A stretch of 64,000 nucleotides of DNA from Candidatus Methylopumilus planktonicus (GTDB lineage Bacteria; Pseudomonadota; Gammaproteobacteria; Burkholderiales; Methylophilaceae): the NCBI RefSeq assembly GCF_000981505.1, contig NZ_LN827929.1:248001-312000 (forward strand). The letters are read 5' to 3'. The position numbers and the translations under genes are program-made. The notes under the pieces are model-generated. The model made no database searches. It had not been told where the DNA came from and was given only the letters and a program-made list of their open reading frames with translations. Positions 24,901 to 32,612 of this stretch are shown here, piece after piece. The number at the start of each line of letters is the position of its first letter. Positions within the stretch are counted from its first letter, which is position 1.

Positions 24901-25822
24901 AATTATTCATTTCTTAAATCGACCAATGCCTAAAAATATGCCAACTAAAACCTCTAGAGCGCTTCTTGGCATCGAAGATGATAAAGTCGTTCCAGTCATA
25001 AGAAATCTAGAAAAGATTAATGAAGATTCTGACGCAGTTTTTTATTTCCCCGGATGTGGTTCTGAAAGACTTTTCTCACAAGTAGGATTGGCAACTCAAG
25101 CGATGTTATATGAGGTTGGTGCAATTACCGTTCTCCCACCAGGCTACTTATGTTGTGGCTATCCTCAGACCTCTTCTGGTAACCATGATAAAGGTCAAAA
25201 AATAACTTCTGATAATCGTGTGCAGTTCCATAGAGTAGCGAATACACTAAATTATCTAGATATTAAAACGGTGATTGTTTCTTGCGGAACTTGTATGGAT
25301 CAGTTACAAAAATATGAATTTGAAAAAATATTTCCTGGCTGCAGATTATTAGATATTCATGAATATCTCATGGAAAAAGGAGTAAAAATGGAAGGTGTTT
25401 CAGGTACTAGATATATGTACCATGATCCTTGCCATAGTCCAATGAAAACATATGCACCTTCTCAAGTTACGAATGCATTAATGAATACAAGTGTACCTTT
25501 GAATGATCGTTGTTGCGGTGAGTCTGGAACGTTTGCCGTAGGAAGACCAGATATTGCGACTCAAGTCAAAAAGAGAAAACTAGAAGAAATTGAAAAAGGG
25601 ATTCAAAAAATAGGTATTGATCAACCAGAATCATTTGGGGAAGTCAAAATTCTTACTTCCTGCCCTTCTTGTTTACAAGGATTGGCGCGTTATGGAGAAG
25701 AAACAAATACAACAGCAGATTATATTGTGGTTGAATTAGCCAAGAATTTACTAGGCGCAAATTGGATGCAAAACTTTGTAGAGAGCTCTACCAAAGGCGG
25801 CATTGAGAAAATACTTTTATAG
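21959..25822 (+). CDS. Large FAD-binding / Fe-S oxidoreductase (DUF3683, D-lactate dehydrogenase type)
   Basis: A 1287-residue multidomain protein. Residues 1-150 form the DUF3683-type N-terminal region. An FAD_binding_4 domain follows, with the PCMH loop IIPRGGGTGYTGGAIP and CDPTSADASCIGGNIAVNAGG. Then comes an FAD-oxidase C-terminal domain ending in SGEHGIGITKMEF. Two 4Fe-4S motifs (C818, C821, C824, C828 and C880, C883, C886, C890) and two CCG domains (PGCGSERLF with LCCGYPQ; DPCHSP with RCCGESG) complete it. It resembles a GlcD-GlcF fusion oxidising a D-2-hydroxyacid such as D-lactate or glycolate and feeding quinone; the substrate is unproven. It stands alone with its own promoter. Confidence 0.88.
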   Translation: MNAPILKSIFKTQPFPVNRLREIPYNYTSFSDREIVIRFLGENIWNILNELRDERKTGRSARMLFEVLGDLWVVNRNPYLQDDLLENPKRLKALVDAMYHRIHSIGERSSGNDKVMELSEAAHKAVKTFENDFKLVKKFRRKIFSKLKKITKKDNIQFDGLARVSHVTDATDWRVEYPFVVINPDHEEEIAQIVKACIDLELTIIPRGGGTGYTGGAIPLTPFSAVINTEKLDDISNVEYQNLPGVSERVPVVRCGAGVVTRRAMEMATNSGLEFACDPTSADASCIGGNIAVNAGGKKAVLWGTALDNLASWKMVDPDGNWVEIERLDHNLGKIHYVDLVRFKISRYKPDGKELIAEPEVLEIPGSSFRKIGLGKDVTDKFLSGLPGVQKEGCDGLITSGTFILHKMPKYVRTVCLEFFGNVSHSVPAIVEIKDYLDQSDSTLLAGLEHMDERYIKAVGYSTKAARQERPRMVLIADIASDDEDAVGLSASQIVQIANSRNGEGFIAVSADARKRFWLDRARTAAIAKHTNAFKINEDVVIPLPKLGEYSDGIERINIELSIKNKLKLLDELETFIEHDKFIYEEEGLNSDPELTQVKQKMSIDLIHGLREKWGQMLDNLDSPPSTLLESNNDIEGKYESIFRALQSYELRISWKRELKDPLHEIFNGREYQGFLLKLDQIHKNTLKSRVFIALHMHAGDGNVHTNIPVNSDDYQMMQEARDSVVRVMSLAKSLNGVISGEHGIGITKMEFLDEGTIQAFEKYKNKVDPFGHFNKGKLLPGSGLENAYTPSFGLLEQESIIMEQSAIGEIADSISDCLRCGKCKPVCTTHVPRSNLLYSPRNKILATSLLIEAFLYEEQTRRGISIKHFDEFNDVADHCTVCHKCLNPCPVDIDFGEVSIAMRNFLREQGKRHFSPGTALAMSYLNMKDPVTIKIMRTLMVDVGYKVQQAGHHLLKKLGTINFFKNNPPSTIGKAPIKSQIIHFLNRPMPKNMPTKTSRALLGIEDDKVVPVIRNLEKINEDSDAVFYFPGCGSERLFSQVGLATQAMLYEVGAITVLPPGYLCCGYPQTSSGNHDKGQKITSDNRVQFHRVANTLNYLDIKTVIVSCGTCMDQLQKYEFEKIFPGCRLLDIHEYLMEKGVKMEGVSGTRYMYHDPCHSPMKTYAPSQVTNALMNTSVPLNDRCCGESGTFAVGRPDIATQVKKRKLEEIEKGIQKIGIDQPESFGEVKILTSCPSCLQGLARYGEETNTTADYIVVELAKNLLGANWMQNFVESSTKGGIEKILL

Positions 25823-25823
25823 T

Positions 25824-26537
25824 TTAAATAGGTATGAATAAGCCAGTCGTAACATTTTGAATAATGCGCGTAATACCCCGCTCAGTTTTTTCAGATAATG
25901 TAAAAGCTAGAAAATCTGTTCTACCAATAATTTTTCCAAACTCTCTTTCAAAAGACAAATTACTTTCTTTTTCATTTATTTCATTCGCTAGCAAAAAGGA
26001 TTTACCGGAACTGTCCTTGGCGTTAGAGAGTTTCCAAACAGCTGTTTCAATATTACGAGAGGCATTATACAAAAGCTGAGGGTCAACAGAGTCAAATAAA
26101 TAAAATTCTTTTTTACCTCCATGAGCTTTGATAAGCATAGTGTAAATACCCACAATAAATGGGAGTACTTTGTCGCCTTTGTAGTCTTCGCTAAAGGTTA
26201 AGTCCATAGCATCAGTGCCTTGAGCATTATTAATAGCTTCAAAATTCCAATTATGATTTCCATTAAATACCCAATTCACCATTTTTTCAGGATCTTCAGA
26301 TGTACTTTTTTTTAATTCAGAAGGATTCCTTTTATAAAGCTTAAGCATGAGAGTTTTTAAACTTTGAATATTTTCTCTAATCTCATGGTCAGCCATGCGG
26401 TCAAAATCCGTTTTCCCAAGCTGCCTTACAGACTGCCTATCTGATTCAACAATTTCTTTTGCATGTGAAATGGGCAGGGATATTGAAAATATTAAACAAA
26501 AAAAGAAATAATATAATTTATTCATTTTCTTCTTCAT
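25824..26537 (-). CDS. Exported protein of unknown function in the phoBR operon
   Basis: A 237-residue protein with a signal peptide (KLYYFFFCLIFSISLPISHA, cleavage near residue 26). The mature part is alpha-helical with segments RMADHEIRENIQSLKTLMLKLYKRNP and a conserved-looking core VLPFIVGIYTMLIKAHGGKKEFYLFD. No enzyme motif is recognised. Its start overlaps the phoR stop by four bases, so it is the third gene of a phoB-phoR operon that carries a Pho box. A role in phosphate stress is inferred from that alone. Confidence 0.6.
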   Translation of the reverse strand: MKKKMNKLYYFFFCLIFSISLPISHAKEIVESDRQSVRQLGKTDFDRMADHEIRENIQSLKTLMLKLYKRNPSELKKSTSEDPEKMVNWVFNGNHNWNFEAINNAQGTDAMDLTFSEDYKGDKVLPFIVGIYTMLIKAHGGKKEFYLFDSVDPQLLYNASRNIETAVWKLSNAKDSSGKSFLLANEINEKESNLSFEREFGKIIGRTDFLAFTLSEKTERGITRIIQNVTTGLFIPI

Positions 26538-27835
26538 TTCTTAAGAGAGAGTCTCTCTTGCGGGAAAATAATCTTAAATTGACTGCCTTTCCCTACTTGA
26601 CTTGTAATTTCTATTTGTGCCTGATGTCGAATACAAACATGTTTTACAATAGAAAGCCCTAATCCAGTGCCTCCAGTATTTCTGCCTCGATCACTATTAA
26701 TTCTATAAAAGCGCTCTGTAAGTCTCGGAATTAGCTTTTGATCAATACCAATACCAGAATCTTGCACTTCAAAATAAGGATTTTGGTTCTTCATATCCCA
26801 TATAACATTAATCGACCCACCTTTTTCGGTATAGCGTATAGCATTGCTTACAAGATTAACAAATGCACTATATATTTCTTTTTCATATCCTAATAAAGAA
26901 ATATTTTTCTTAATGGACATATTAATTGTATGTAATTTGCCGGATATCAAATCTGAATCCTTCTTCAGGTTCTTGAAGAGATGGAGCATATCTATTTCTT
27001 TTTTTTCGGCAGGTGCTGCGTTTGATTCTATCGATGAAAGCTGAAGCAAGTCCTCAACTAGCTTATTCATTCGATCTGATTGTTCAAGCATCATTTGAAG
27101 ATAAGAGTAGGTTTTTTCATTGAATTCATTTTTCATATCTGAAAGTGTTTCTAAAAATCCAACGATGACCGTTAGTGGCGTTTTTAACTCATGTGAAACG
27201 TTCGCAATAAAATCACGCTTAATAGAATCATTTTTTTCAATCTGTGCAATATCCCGGCAGATAAGAAGTTTTTGACTCGCACCAAAAGGTACCAGAAGTA
27301 TTTCGAATGATCTGCTTGTATTGCGCCAAGAAATTAATTTAAGCGAGTCATTGTATATATTGGAATTGAGATATTCAGTAAAATTAGTTTCGCGCAATAA
27401 GTACTTAATAGGCTGATTAATATCTTTAGATAAATTGATACCAAGCATTTTTTCTGAAGGTTTGTTACACCATTCAATTTCATTATTTTGATTTAGAGCA
27501 ACAATGCCGTCAGGAATAGCTTCTGCTGCCGTCATAAATCTGCCAAGTGTTGTAGTTAGTTCAGATTTGCTTCTCTTTTGTTTTCTATATTCTCGATAGA
27601 GTATGGCAAATATTTCTTCCCAGATACCCGATCCATCAGGGATAGTTGATAGATTTGGATTTTTAAGCCATTTGTTTAGACGGTAAATCCAATAAACATG
27701 AGAAAGTAAATAGATGGAGAGGCATAAGATAAAAAACAATGAAGCAACTTCTAAGCTTTTAAATCCCCACACAATAAGAGATAAAAAAGATATAAATAAT
27801 AAAACCCAAAAAGTATTCCAACGGATATCTTGCAA
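26534..27835 (-). CDS. phoR: Phosphate regulon sensor histidine kinase PhoR
   Basis: A 433-residue sensor kinase. Two N-terminal membrane helices (about 9-24 and 29-50) leave almost no periplasmic loop, as in PhoR. A PAS domain follows (IPDGIVALNQNNEIEWCN, about 107-200), then the HisKA domain with H215 in FIANVSHELKTPLTVIVGF, and the HATPase domain with NAIRYTEKGG, DSGIGID and GGTGLGLSIVKH. It phosphorylates PhoB under phosphate limitation. The gene is 66 bases after phoB on the same strand and overlaps the exported orphan. Confidence 0.93.
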   Translation of the reverse strand: MQDIRWNTFWVLLFISFLSLIVWGFKSLEVASLFFILCLSIYLLSHVYWIYRLNKWLKNPNLSTIPDGSGIWEEIFAILYREYRKQKRSKSELTTTLGRFMTAAEAIPDGIVALNQNNEIEWCNKPSEKMLGINLSKDINQPIKYLLRETNFTEYLNSNIYNDSLKLISWRNTSRSFEILLVPFGASQKLLICRDIAQIEKNDSIKRDFIANVSHELKTPLTVIVGFLETLSDMKNEFNEKTYSYLQMMLEQSDRMNKLVEDLLQLSSIESNAAPAEKKEIDMLHLFKNLKKDSDLISGKLHTINMSIKKNISLLGYEKEIYSAFVNLVSNAIRYTEKGGSINVIWDMKNQNPYFEVQDSGIGIDQKLIPRLTERFYRINSDRGRNTGGTGLGLSIVKHVCIRHQAQIEITSQVGKGSQFKIIFPQERLSLKK

Positions 27836-27901
27836 TGTTTTTTCTCGCTAAAAACGTACGAGTATTATAGCGAGTAATGCTTGCAGTGATCTAGATAAAT
27901 T

Positions 27902-28588
27902 CTATTTTGTAGAGAGCCTGTAACCTGAGCCGCGAACAGTTTGGATTAAATTTTCATGCTGAGATTGGGTAAGAATATTTCTTAATCTTCGAATATGAAC
28001 ATCCACCGTTCTATCCTCAATAAAAATTTGACTTCCCCAAACCTTATCCAATAGTTGACTCCTTGAATAAACTCTTTCAGGGTTGCTCATAAAAAAATGA
28101 AGCAATCTAAATTCTGTTGGACCCATTTCCAGTGGCTTATTATTTCCGGTAACGCGATGTGATACAGGATTTAATTCTAGACCATTAATTTTTAATATAT
28201 CTTCAGTAAGTTCGGGGGCTTTTCTTCTAAGCACAGCCTTGATTCGAGCATTAAGTTCTCTAGGACTAAAAGGCTTTGTAATATAGTCGTCAGCACCAAT
28301 CTCTAAACCTTTAACTTTATCTAATTCATCACTTCGCGCTGTTAACATAATAATAGGGATTGTTTTAGTTAAAGCATTGCTACGTAATTTTTTTGCAAAA
28401 TCGATACCTGACATACCAGGCAACATCCAGTCGAGCAAGATAATATCGGGAAGAGCTTCGTTAATCAGTTTTTCTGCATGTTCAGCACTTATAGCTCTTA
28501 GAGGATTATAGCCAGCCTGAGAGATATTAAGTGCCAAAAGCTCAAGAATTGGACCTTCATCTTCAACGATCAGTATATTGGCTTTCAT
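27902..28588 (-). CDS. phoB: Phosphate regulon response regulator PhoB
   Basis: A 228-residue OmpR-family regulator. The receiver has acidic E10-D11, phosphoacceptor D53 (LLDWMLPG) and the conserved K in YITKPFSPRELNARI. The C-terminal winged helix includes GPTEFRLLHFFMSNPERVYSRSQLLDKVWG and RTVDVHIRRLRNIL, typical of PhoB. It activates Pho regulon promoters by binding tandem TGTCAT repeats. Three such repeats in perfect phase lie just upstream (28622-28649), which implies autoregulation. Confidence 0.95.
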   Translation of the reverse strand: MKANILIVEDEGPILELLALNISQAGYNPLRAISAEHAEKLINEALPDIILLDWMLPGMSGIDFAKKLRSNALTKTIPIIMLTARSDELDKVKGLEIGADDYITKPFSPRELNARIKAVLRRKAPELTEDILKINGLELNPVSHRVTGNNKPLEMGPTEFRLLHFFMSNPERVYSRSQLLDKVWGSQIFIEDRTVDVHIRRLRNILTQSQHENLIQTVRGSGYRLSTK

Positions 28589-28621
28589 AATTGCTTATAT
28601 TAATGGATTGGTTATGATCGT

Positions 28622-28649
28622 ATGACATTTATATGACACTTTAATGACA
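28622..28649 (-). promoter_or_regulatory. Three-repeat Pho box upstream of phoB
   Basis: On the minus strand TGTCAT occurs three times at an exact 11-base period (plus-strand ATGACA at 28622, 28633 and 28644), with AT-rich spacers. This is the known PhoB-binding direct repeat. The orientation points to phoB, whose ATG begins 34 bases away; the divergent OFA transporter begins 77 bases away on the other side. Confidence 0.88.
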
Positions 28650-28725
28650 ATATATAGTTTACAAAAAATAAGATGTTTTTTTAAAAATAATTTAATATTG
28701 AAATGTTGATTTTCGGGGAGTGTGT

Positions 28726-30396
28726 ATGCCAAGTTTTTTTTCAAAAGAATATATCACTGCTAAGGCTTCTTATAATCGTTGGCTGGTTCCGCCCGCAGCA
28801 TTAGCCATTCATCTTTCAATTGGTATGGCTTATGGATTCAGTGTTTTTTGGAAACCTTTAGGGAATGCCTTAATAGGTCAGGATGGCAAGGCTTTAGCTG
28901 CATGCTCTGCTGGGGCAGCAACCTTTGCAGATAAACTTCATGGAACACTTCGAGCTTTAACTGCGACAGACTGTAACTGGACTCAATTTGATTTAGGGTG
29001 GATGTACACCTTGTTCTTTGTTCTTTTAGGCTGTTCCGCAGCTTTTTGGGGAAGCTGGTTAGAGCGAGCGGGCCCCAGAAAAGCCGGGCTTGTTTCTACC
29101 TTATGCTGGTGTGGCGGATTATTGCTTTCCGCTTTTGGCATATATACGCATCAGCTTTGGATGATGTGGCTTGGAAGTGGCGTCATTGGTGGGATAGGTT
29201 TAGGCTTAGGATACATTTCCCCCGTCTCTACTCTAATTAAATGGTTTCCGGATAAAAGAGGTATGGCCACTGGCATGGCGATTATGGGTTTTGGAGGAGG
29301 TGCCATGATTGGTTCCCCGCTCGCCACAATGCTAATGACAAAATTTTCTACAAACATTAACGGCATGACTCAGCCTGGGATTTGGCAAACATTCGTAGTA
29401 ATGGCCATTATTTATACTATTTTTATGATTTCAGGCTCTCTAGGCTATAGAGTGCCTCCATCAGGATGGAAGCCTGCAGGATGGAATCCACCTAACAATA
29501 AAAATAATAATATGATTTCGGTTAATCATGTGCATTTAAACAAGGCGCATCAAACGCCACAATTTTGGTTTCTGTGGATAGTTCTTTGCATGAATGTGTC
29601 AGCAGGTATAGGTATTATTGGAGCAGCAGCGCCAATGCTTCAAGAAACTTTTGGCGGCGCCTTAATTGGCCAGGCAGATCTAGGTTTTGCAGATCTTAAA
29701 AAAGATGAGTCTTTATTGGCACTTGCAGCCGCCGTAGGCGCAGGATTTGTAGGGTTAATTTCTTTATTTAATATTTTTGGGCGGTTTTTCTGGGCCAGCA
29801 TTTCAGATAAATTAGGAAGAAAACTGACTTATATTGTATTTTTTACACTTGGTATCTTGATGTATGTCACCGCATCCTACATGACTGGATCTAAATCATT
29901 AGCGCTCTTTGCAGCATGTTTTTGTATTATTGCCTCTATGTACGGTGGGGGGTTTGCAACGATACCAGCTTACTTAGCAGACATGTTTGGAACTCAATTT
30001 GTGGGGGCAATTCATGGAAGAATCCTAACGGCTTGGTCAACTGCAGGTATATTGGGCCCTGTGATTGTAAATTATATGCATGATATGAGGGTTGAAGCAC
30101 AGGTTCCTTTTTCAGAAATTTACGCACCTATTTTTTATATATTAGCGAGCATGCTTGCCATCGGATTTATTGCAAATCTTATGGTGAGACCTATGGACAA
30201 TAAATTCTTTATGACCGATAAAGAGTTATTGGCTGAAAAAAAATTAGCACATGAAAAATTTATTTCAACAAAAGAAACTATTGGAAAGGCTGAAAAAACT
30301 CCACTAATCACTTTTCTTGCTTGGTCAGCTGTTGGTGTGCCTATATCTTATGGGATATGGAGCACTATACAAAAGGCTTGGATATTGTTTCATTAA
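28726..30396 (+). CDS. OFA-family MFS transporter (oxalate/formate antiporter type)
   Basis: A 556-residue major facilitator with 12 or more membrane segments. The start ATG at 28726 follows GGGGAG by five bases; an in-frame GTG at 28720 lies inside that ribosome site. OFA-type signatures are AIHLSIGMAYGFSVFWKPLG at the N-terminus, GIGLGLGYISPVSTLIKWFPDKRGMATGMAIMGFGGGAMIGSPL in the middle, and SDKLGRKLTYIVFF before helix 9. The family moves small carboxylates such as oxalate, formate or glyoxylate; the substrate here is unknown. It diverges from phoB, so phosphate control is possible but the Pho box faces away. Confidence 0.85.
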   Translation: MPSFFSKEYITAKASYNRWLVPPAALAIHLSIGMAYGFSVFWKPLGNALIGQDGKALAACSAGAATFADKLHGTLRALTATDCNWTQFDLGWMYTLFFVLLGCSAAFWGSWLERAGPRKAGLVSTLCWCGGLLLSAFGIYTHQLWMMWLGSGVIGGIGLGLGYISPVSTLIKWFPDKRGMATGMAIMGFGGGAMIGSPLATMLMTKFSTNINGMTQPGIWQTFVVMAIIYTIFMISGSLGYRVPPSGWKPAGWNPPNNKNNNMISVNHVHLNKAHQTPQFWFLWIVLCMNVSAGIGIIGAAAPMLQETFGGALIGQADLGFADLKKDESLLALAAAVGAGFVGLISLFNIFGRFFWASISDKLGRKLTYIVFFTLGILMYVTASYMTGSKSLALFAACFCIIASMYGGGFATIPAYLADMFGTQFVGAIHGRILTAWSTAGILGPVIVNYMHDMRVEAQVPFSEIYAPIFYILASMLAIGFIANLMVRPMDNKFFMTDKELLAEKKLAHEKFISTKETIGKAEKTPLITFLAWSAVGVPISYGIWSTIQKAWILFH

Positions 30397-30433
30397 CTTA
30401 TATAAAAGCTAAAGATAGCTCTCATATAAGTTA
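30394..30433 (+). promoter_or_regulatory. Hairpin 1 between the OFA transporter and ribH
   Basis: TAACTTATAT (30394-30403) pairs perfectly with ATATAAGTTA (30424-30433). Within it, AGCTA/TAGCT (30407-30411, 30416-30420) forms an inner stem closed by an AAGA loop. The 5' arm includes the transporter stop codon. It could attenuate read-through or be part of a ribH leader. Confidence 0.5.
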
Positions 30434-30435
30434 AA

Positions 30436-30459
30436 ATTACTTTTTTATTTAAAAGTAAT
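30436..30459 (+). promoter_or_regulatory. Hairpin 2 in the ribH leader
   Basis: ATTACTTTT (30436-30444) pairs perfectly with AAAAGTAAT (30451-30459) around a six-base loop. It follows hairpin 1 by two bases and ends just before the ribH ribosome site (AAAGGA, about 30463). Not an FMN riboswitch: it is far too short. Confidence 0.5.
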
Positions 30460-30477
30460 ACTAAAGGACTTAGTGAA

Positions 30478-30927
30478 TTGAGAGAGATTTTGAAAAATTC
30501 AAATGGAGAATTATTCTCTATTGGTATTGTGATGTCAGAATTTAACCCGCATGTTGGCGAAGCGCTAGTTAAGGCATGTCATCAAGAGCTTCTTAACCTT
30601 GGTGTAAAAGATGAGCGTATTGTATTAGCAAAAGTTCCTGGGGCCCTAGAAAGTCCTTTAGCTCTTAAAAAGATGGCGCAAACAAAAAAATTTGATGCAC
30701 TTATTGCAATGGGCGCTGTAATAAGAGGCGAGACTTTTCATTTTGAAGTTGTAGCAAACCACTCAGCAAAATCAATTATGGATGTTCAATTAGAATTTAG
30801 TATGCCAATTGTTAATGCAATATTAACCACTGAAAATGATGAGCAGGCTATGGAGAGAGCCTCAGTCAAAGGCAAAGAAGCTGCTCAAGTTGCTATACAA
30901 ATGATTCATTTATTAAAGTCAGTCTAA
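30478..30927 (+). CDS. ribH: 6,7-dimethyl-8-ribityllumazine synthase
   Basis: A 149-residue lumazine synthase. Signature segments are SEFNPHVGEALVKACHQEL, VPGALESPLALKKMA and the active-site region MGAVIRGETFHFEVVANHSAKSIMDVQ with its catalytic His (about residue 90). It condenses ribityl-aminouracil and dihydroxybutanone phosphate in riboflavin synthesis. Translation begins at TTG 30478, ten bases after AAAGGA. The paired ribBA gene, usual upstream, is not in this window; the ribH-nusB pair is conserved and overlaps by one base. Confidence 0.95.
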   Translation: MREILKNSNGELFSIGIVMSEFNPHVGEALVKACHQELLNLGVKDERIVLAKVPGALESPLALKKMAQTKKFDALIAMGAVIRGETFHFEVVANHSAKSIMDVQLEFSMPIVNAILTTENDEQAMERASVKGKEAAQVAIQMIHLLKSV

Positions 30928-31388
30928 TGCTAGAAGTGCAACCTATTAAAAAGAAAAAGAAGCTTGTTAATAATAGGCGTAAGTCTAGAGAGCTTGTGAT
31001 GAAAAGTATTTATCGCGGTATCTTAAATCAGTTTGATATTAATCAGATTAAAAAAGACATCAAAGATGACCCTGATTATTTAAAGGCGGATGAAATTTTT
31101 TATCACCATCTTTTTGATGGCATCATGAATAATATGGATCAATTAAATAATGAAATTTCAAGTTTTATTGATCGACCTATTGAAAAGCTAAGCCCTATCG
31201 AGCATTCAATTCTGTGTATTTCAGTTTATGAGCTTATGCACGATGTACCAACCCCATATAAAGTGGCTATTAATGAAGGTGTTGAGTTAGCTAAGACCTT
31301 TGGTGGAATTGACGGGTATAAATATATTAATGGTGTGCTAGATAAAGTAGCCGAAAAAAGAAGACCGTTAGAGTTTCTAAAACATTAA
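30927..31388 (+). CDS. nusB: Transcription antitermination factor NusB
   Basis: A 153-residue all-helical protein. The N-terminal region RRKSRELVMKSIYRGILNQFD and the C-terminal PYKVAINEGVELAKTFGGIDGYKYINGVLDKVA are standard NusB. NusB binds boxA RNA with NusE (S10) for rRNA antitermination. It begins within the ribH stop (TAATG) and carries a lysine-rich N-terminal extension (KKKKKLVNNRRK). It is convergent with lpxH, overlapping its end by four bases. Confidence 0.95.
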   Translation: MLEVQPIKKKKKLVNNRRKSRELVMKSIYRGILNQFDINQIKKDIKDDPDYLKADEIFYHHLFDGIMNNMDQLNNEISSFIDRPIEKLSPIEHSILCISVYELMHDVPTPYKVAINEGVELAKTFGGIDGYKYINGVLDKVAEKRRPLEFLKH

Positions 31389-32104
31389 AGCTGATACGTT
31401 TTGATACCATGCAAATCTAGAGTTAAATAACTCCCCTGTTCATACCAGTCACCTAAAACAACGCGTTGCATTTGATGGCCATCAAGATTAATTGAGTGAT
31501 AGTTTGGTCTATGTGTATGGCCATGAATAAAAAAATCTGGGTAATTGAATTGAGTTAGGATTCGATTTACTTCTTCAGGATTTGCATCCATGATTTCTTC
31601 AGATTTATTTTTTTTATTTAATTCACTTTGCTTTCTAAATTCATTTGCAATGTGGATTCGCTCAGTAAGAGGTTTTTTTAGAAATTCATTTTTCCATGAT
31701 TCATTTCTAACCTTGTTTTTGAAAGATTGATATTCGATGTCATCAGTACAAAGTGAATCCCCATGACTTAGAAGTATTTTTCTGCCATAAATTTCGATAA
31801 GTGTTAGATCTTTTAATAAAAGAGCTCCTGTTTTTTTTTCAAAGACAGGACCAATAAGAAAGTCCCTATTGCCGTGCATTAAAAAAACCTTAATGTGTCG
31901 ACCTGTTAATGCTTTGATAGCCCTGATTATATTTTCATGCTGCTTTGAATCATCACCTATCCAATATTCAAAAAGATCGCCAAGTATGTATAGCGCATCG
32001 ACTTGATTGGTTATTTTATTTAAAAAATTCAGGAAAGCATCAGCGATACTTGGACGACTTTCGCACAAGTGTATATCTGATACAAAGATAGTTTGATTAG
32101 GCAA
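31385..32104 (-). CDS. lpxH: UDP-2,3-diacylglucosamine diphosphatase LpxH
   Basis: A 239-residue calcineurin-like phosphoesterase. Metal motifs are all present: SDIHL (residues 9-13), GDLFEYWIGDD, HGNRDF, SHGDSLCTDD and HGHTHRP. LpxH cuts UDP-diacylglucosamine to lipid X in lipid A synthesis, at the inner face of the membrane. The lipid A pathway implies an outer membrane with lipopolysaccharide. It lies two bases after ppiB on the same strand, an order seen in other proteobacteria. Confidence 0.96.
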   Translation of the reverse strand: MPNQTIFVSDIHLCESRPSIADAFLNFLNKITNQVDALYILGDLFEYWIGDDSKQHENIIRAIKALTGRHIKVFLMHGNRDFLIGPVFEKKTGALLLKDLTLIEIYGRKILLSHGDSLCTDDIEYQSFKNKVRNESWKNEFLKKPLTERIHIANEFRKQSELNKKNKSEEIMDANPEEVNRILTQFNYPDFFIHGHTHRPNYHSINLDGHQMQRVVLGDWYEQGSYLTLDLHGIKTYQL

Positions 32105-32106
32105 TA

Positions 32107-32592
32107 TTAATCAATAGTAACATTGAGAATTGTGACTGCCTCTAAAGGAACATCTTGATGGCCGCCCGAATTACCTGTTGCGACTTTTTGAATTTTATCC
32201 ACAATGTCAGTACCTTCAGTGACTTTTCCAAAAACGCAATAACCCCAGCCATCCTGGCCTGGGTGATTTAAAAAATCATTATTATTTGCATTAATAAAGA
32301 ATTGGCTCGTGGCCGAATCGGGTATTGAAGTTCTAGCCATGGCAATGGTGTATTTATTATTTTTAAGACCATTATTAGCCTCATTTTTAATTGGTTTTTC
32401 AGTGGCTTTCTGTTTCATCGAGTCATCAAATCCGCCGCCTTGAATCATAAAGCCATCAATAACTCGATGGAAAATAGTGCCATTATAGTAACCATTCTTA
32501 GCGTAACTTAAAAAGTTTGCGACAGTAATGGGCGCCTTATCAGCATCAAGTTCTAAAATGATATTGCCGAAATTGGTTGAGAGTGTAATCAC
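32107..32592 (-). CDS. ppiB: Cytoplasmic peptidyl-prolyl cis-trans isomerase (cyclophilin B type)
   Basis: A 161-residue cyclophilin without a signal peptide. Active-site segments are FHRVIDGFMIQGGGF (Arg and Phe of the catalytic site) and ATSQFFINANNNDFLNH. It catalyses proline isomerisation in protein folding. It is followed by lpxH and preceded by a second, exported cyclophilin gene, so the two are probably an old duplication split between cytoplasm and periplasm. Confidence 0.95.
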   Translation of the reverse strand: MITLSTNFGNIILELDADKAPITVANFLSYAKNGYYNGTIFHRVIDGFMIQGGGFDDSMKQKATEKPIKNEANNGLKNNKYTIAMARTSIPDSATSQFFINANNNDFLNHPGQDGWGYCVFGKVTEGTDIVDKIQKVATGNSGGHQDVPLEAVTILNVTID

Positions 32593-32612
32593 TTAAATTC
32601 CTTTATAAAATA

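Noticed and set aside
30394..30459. FMN riboswitch before ribH
   Set aside because: FMN riboswitches are about 140 bases with fixed conserved blocks; this stretch of 66 bases has only two simple hairpins.
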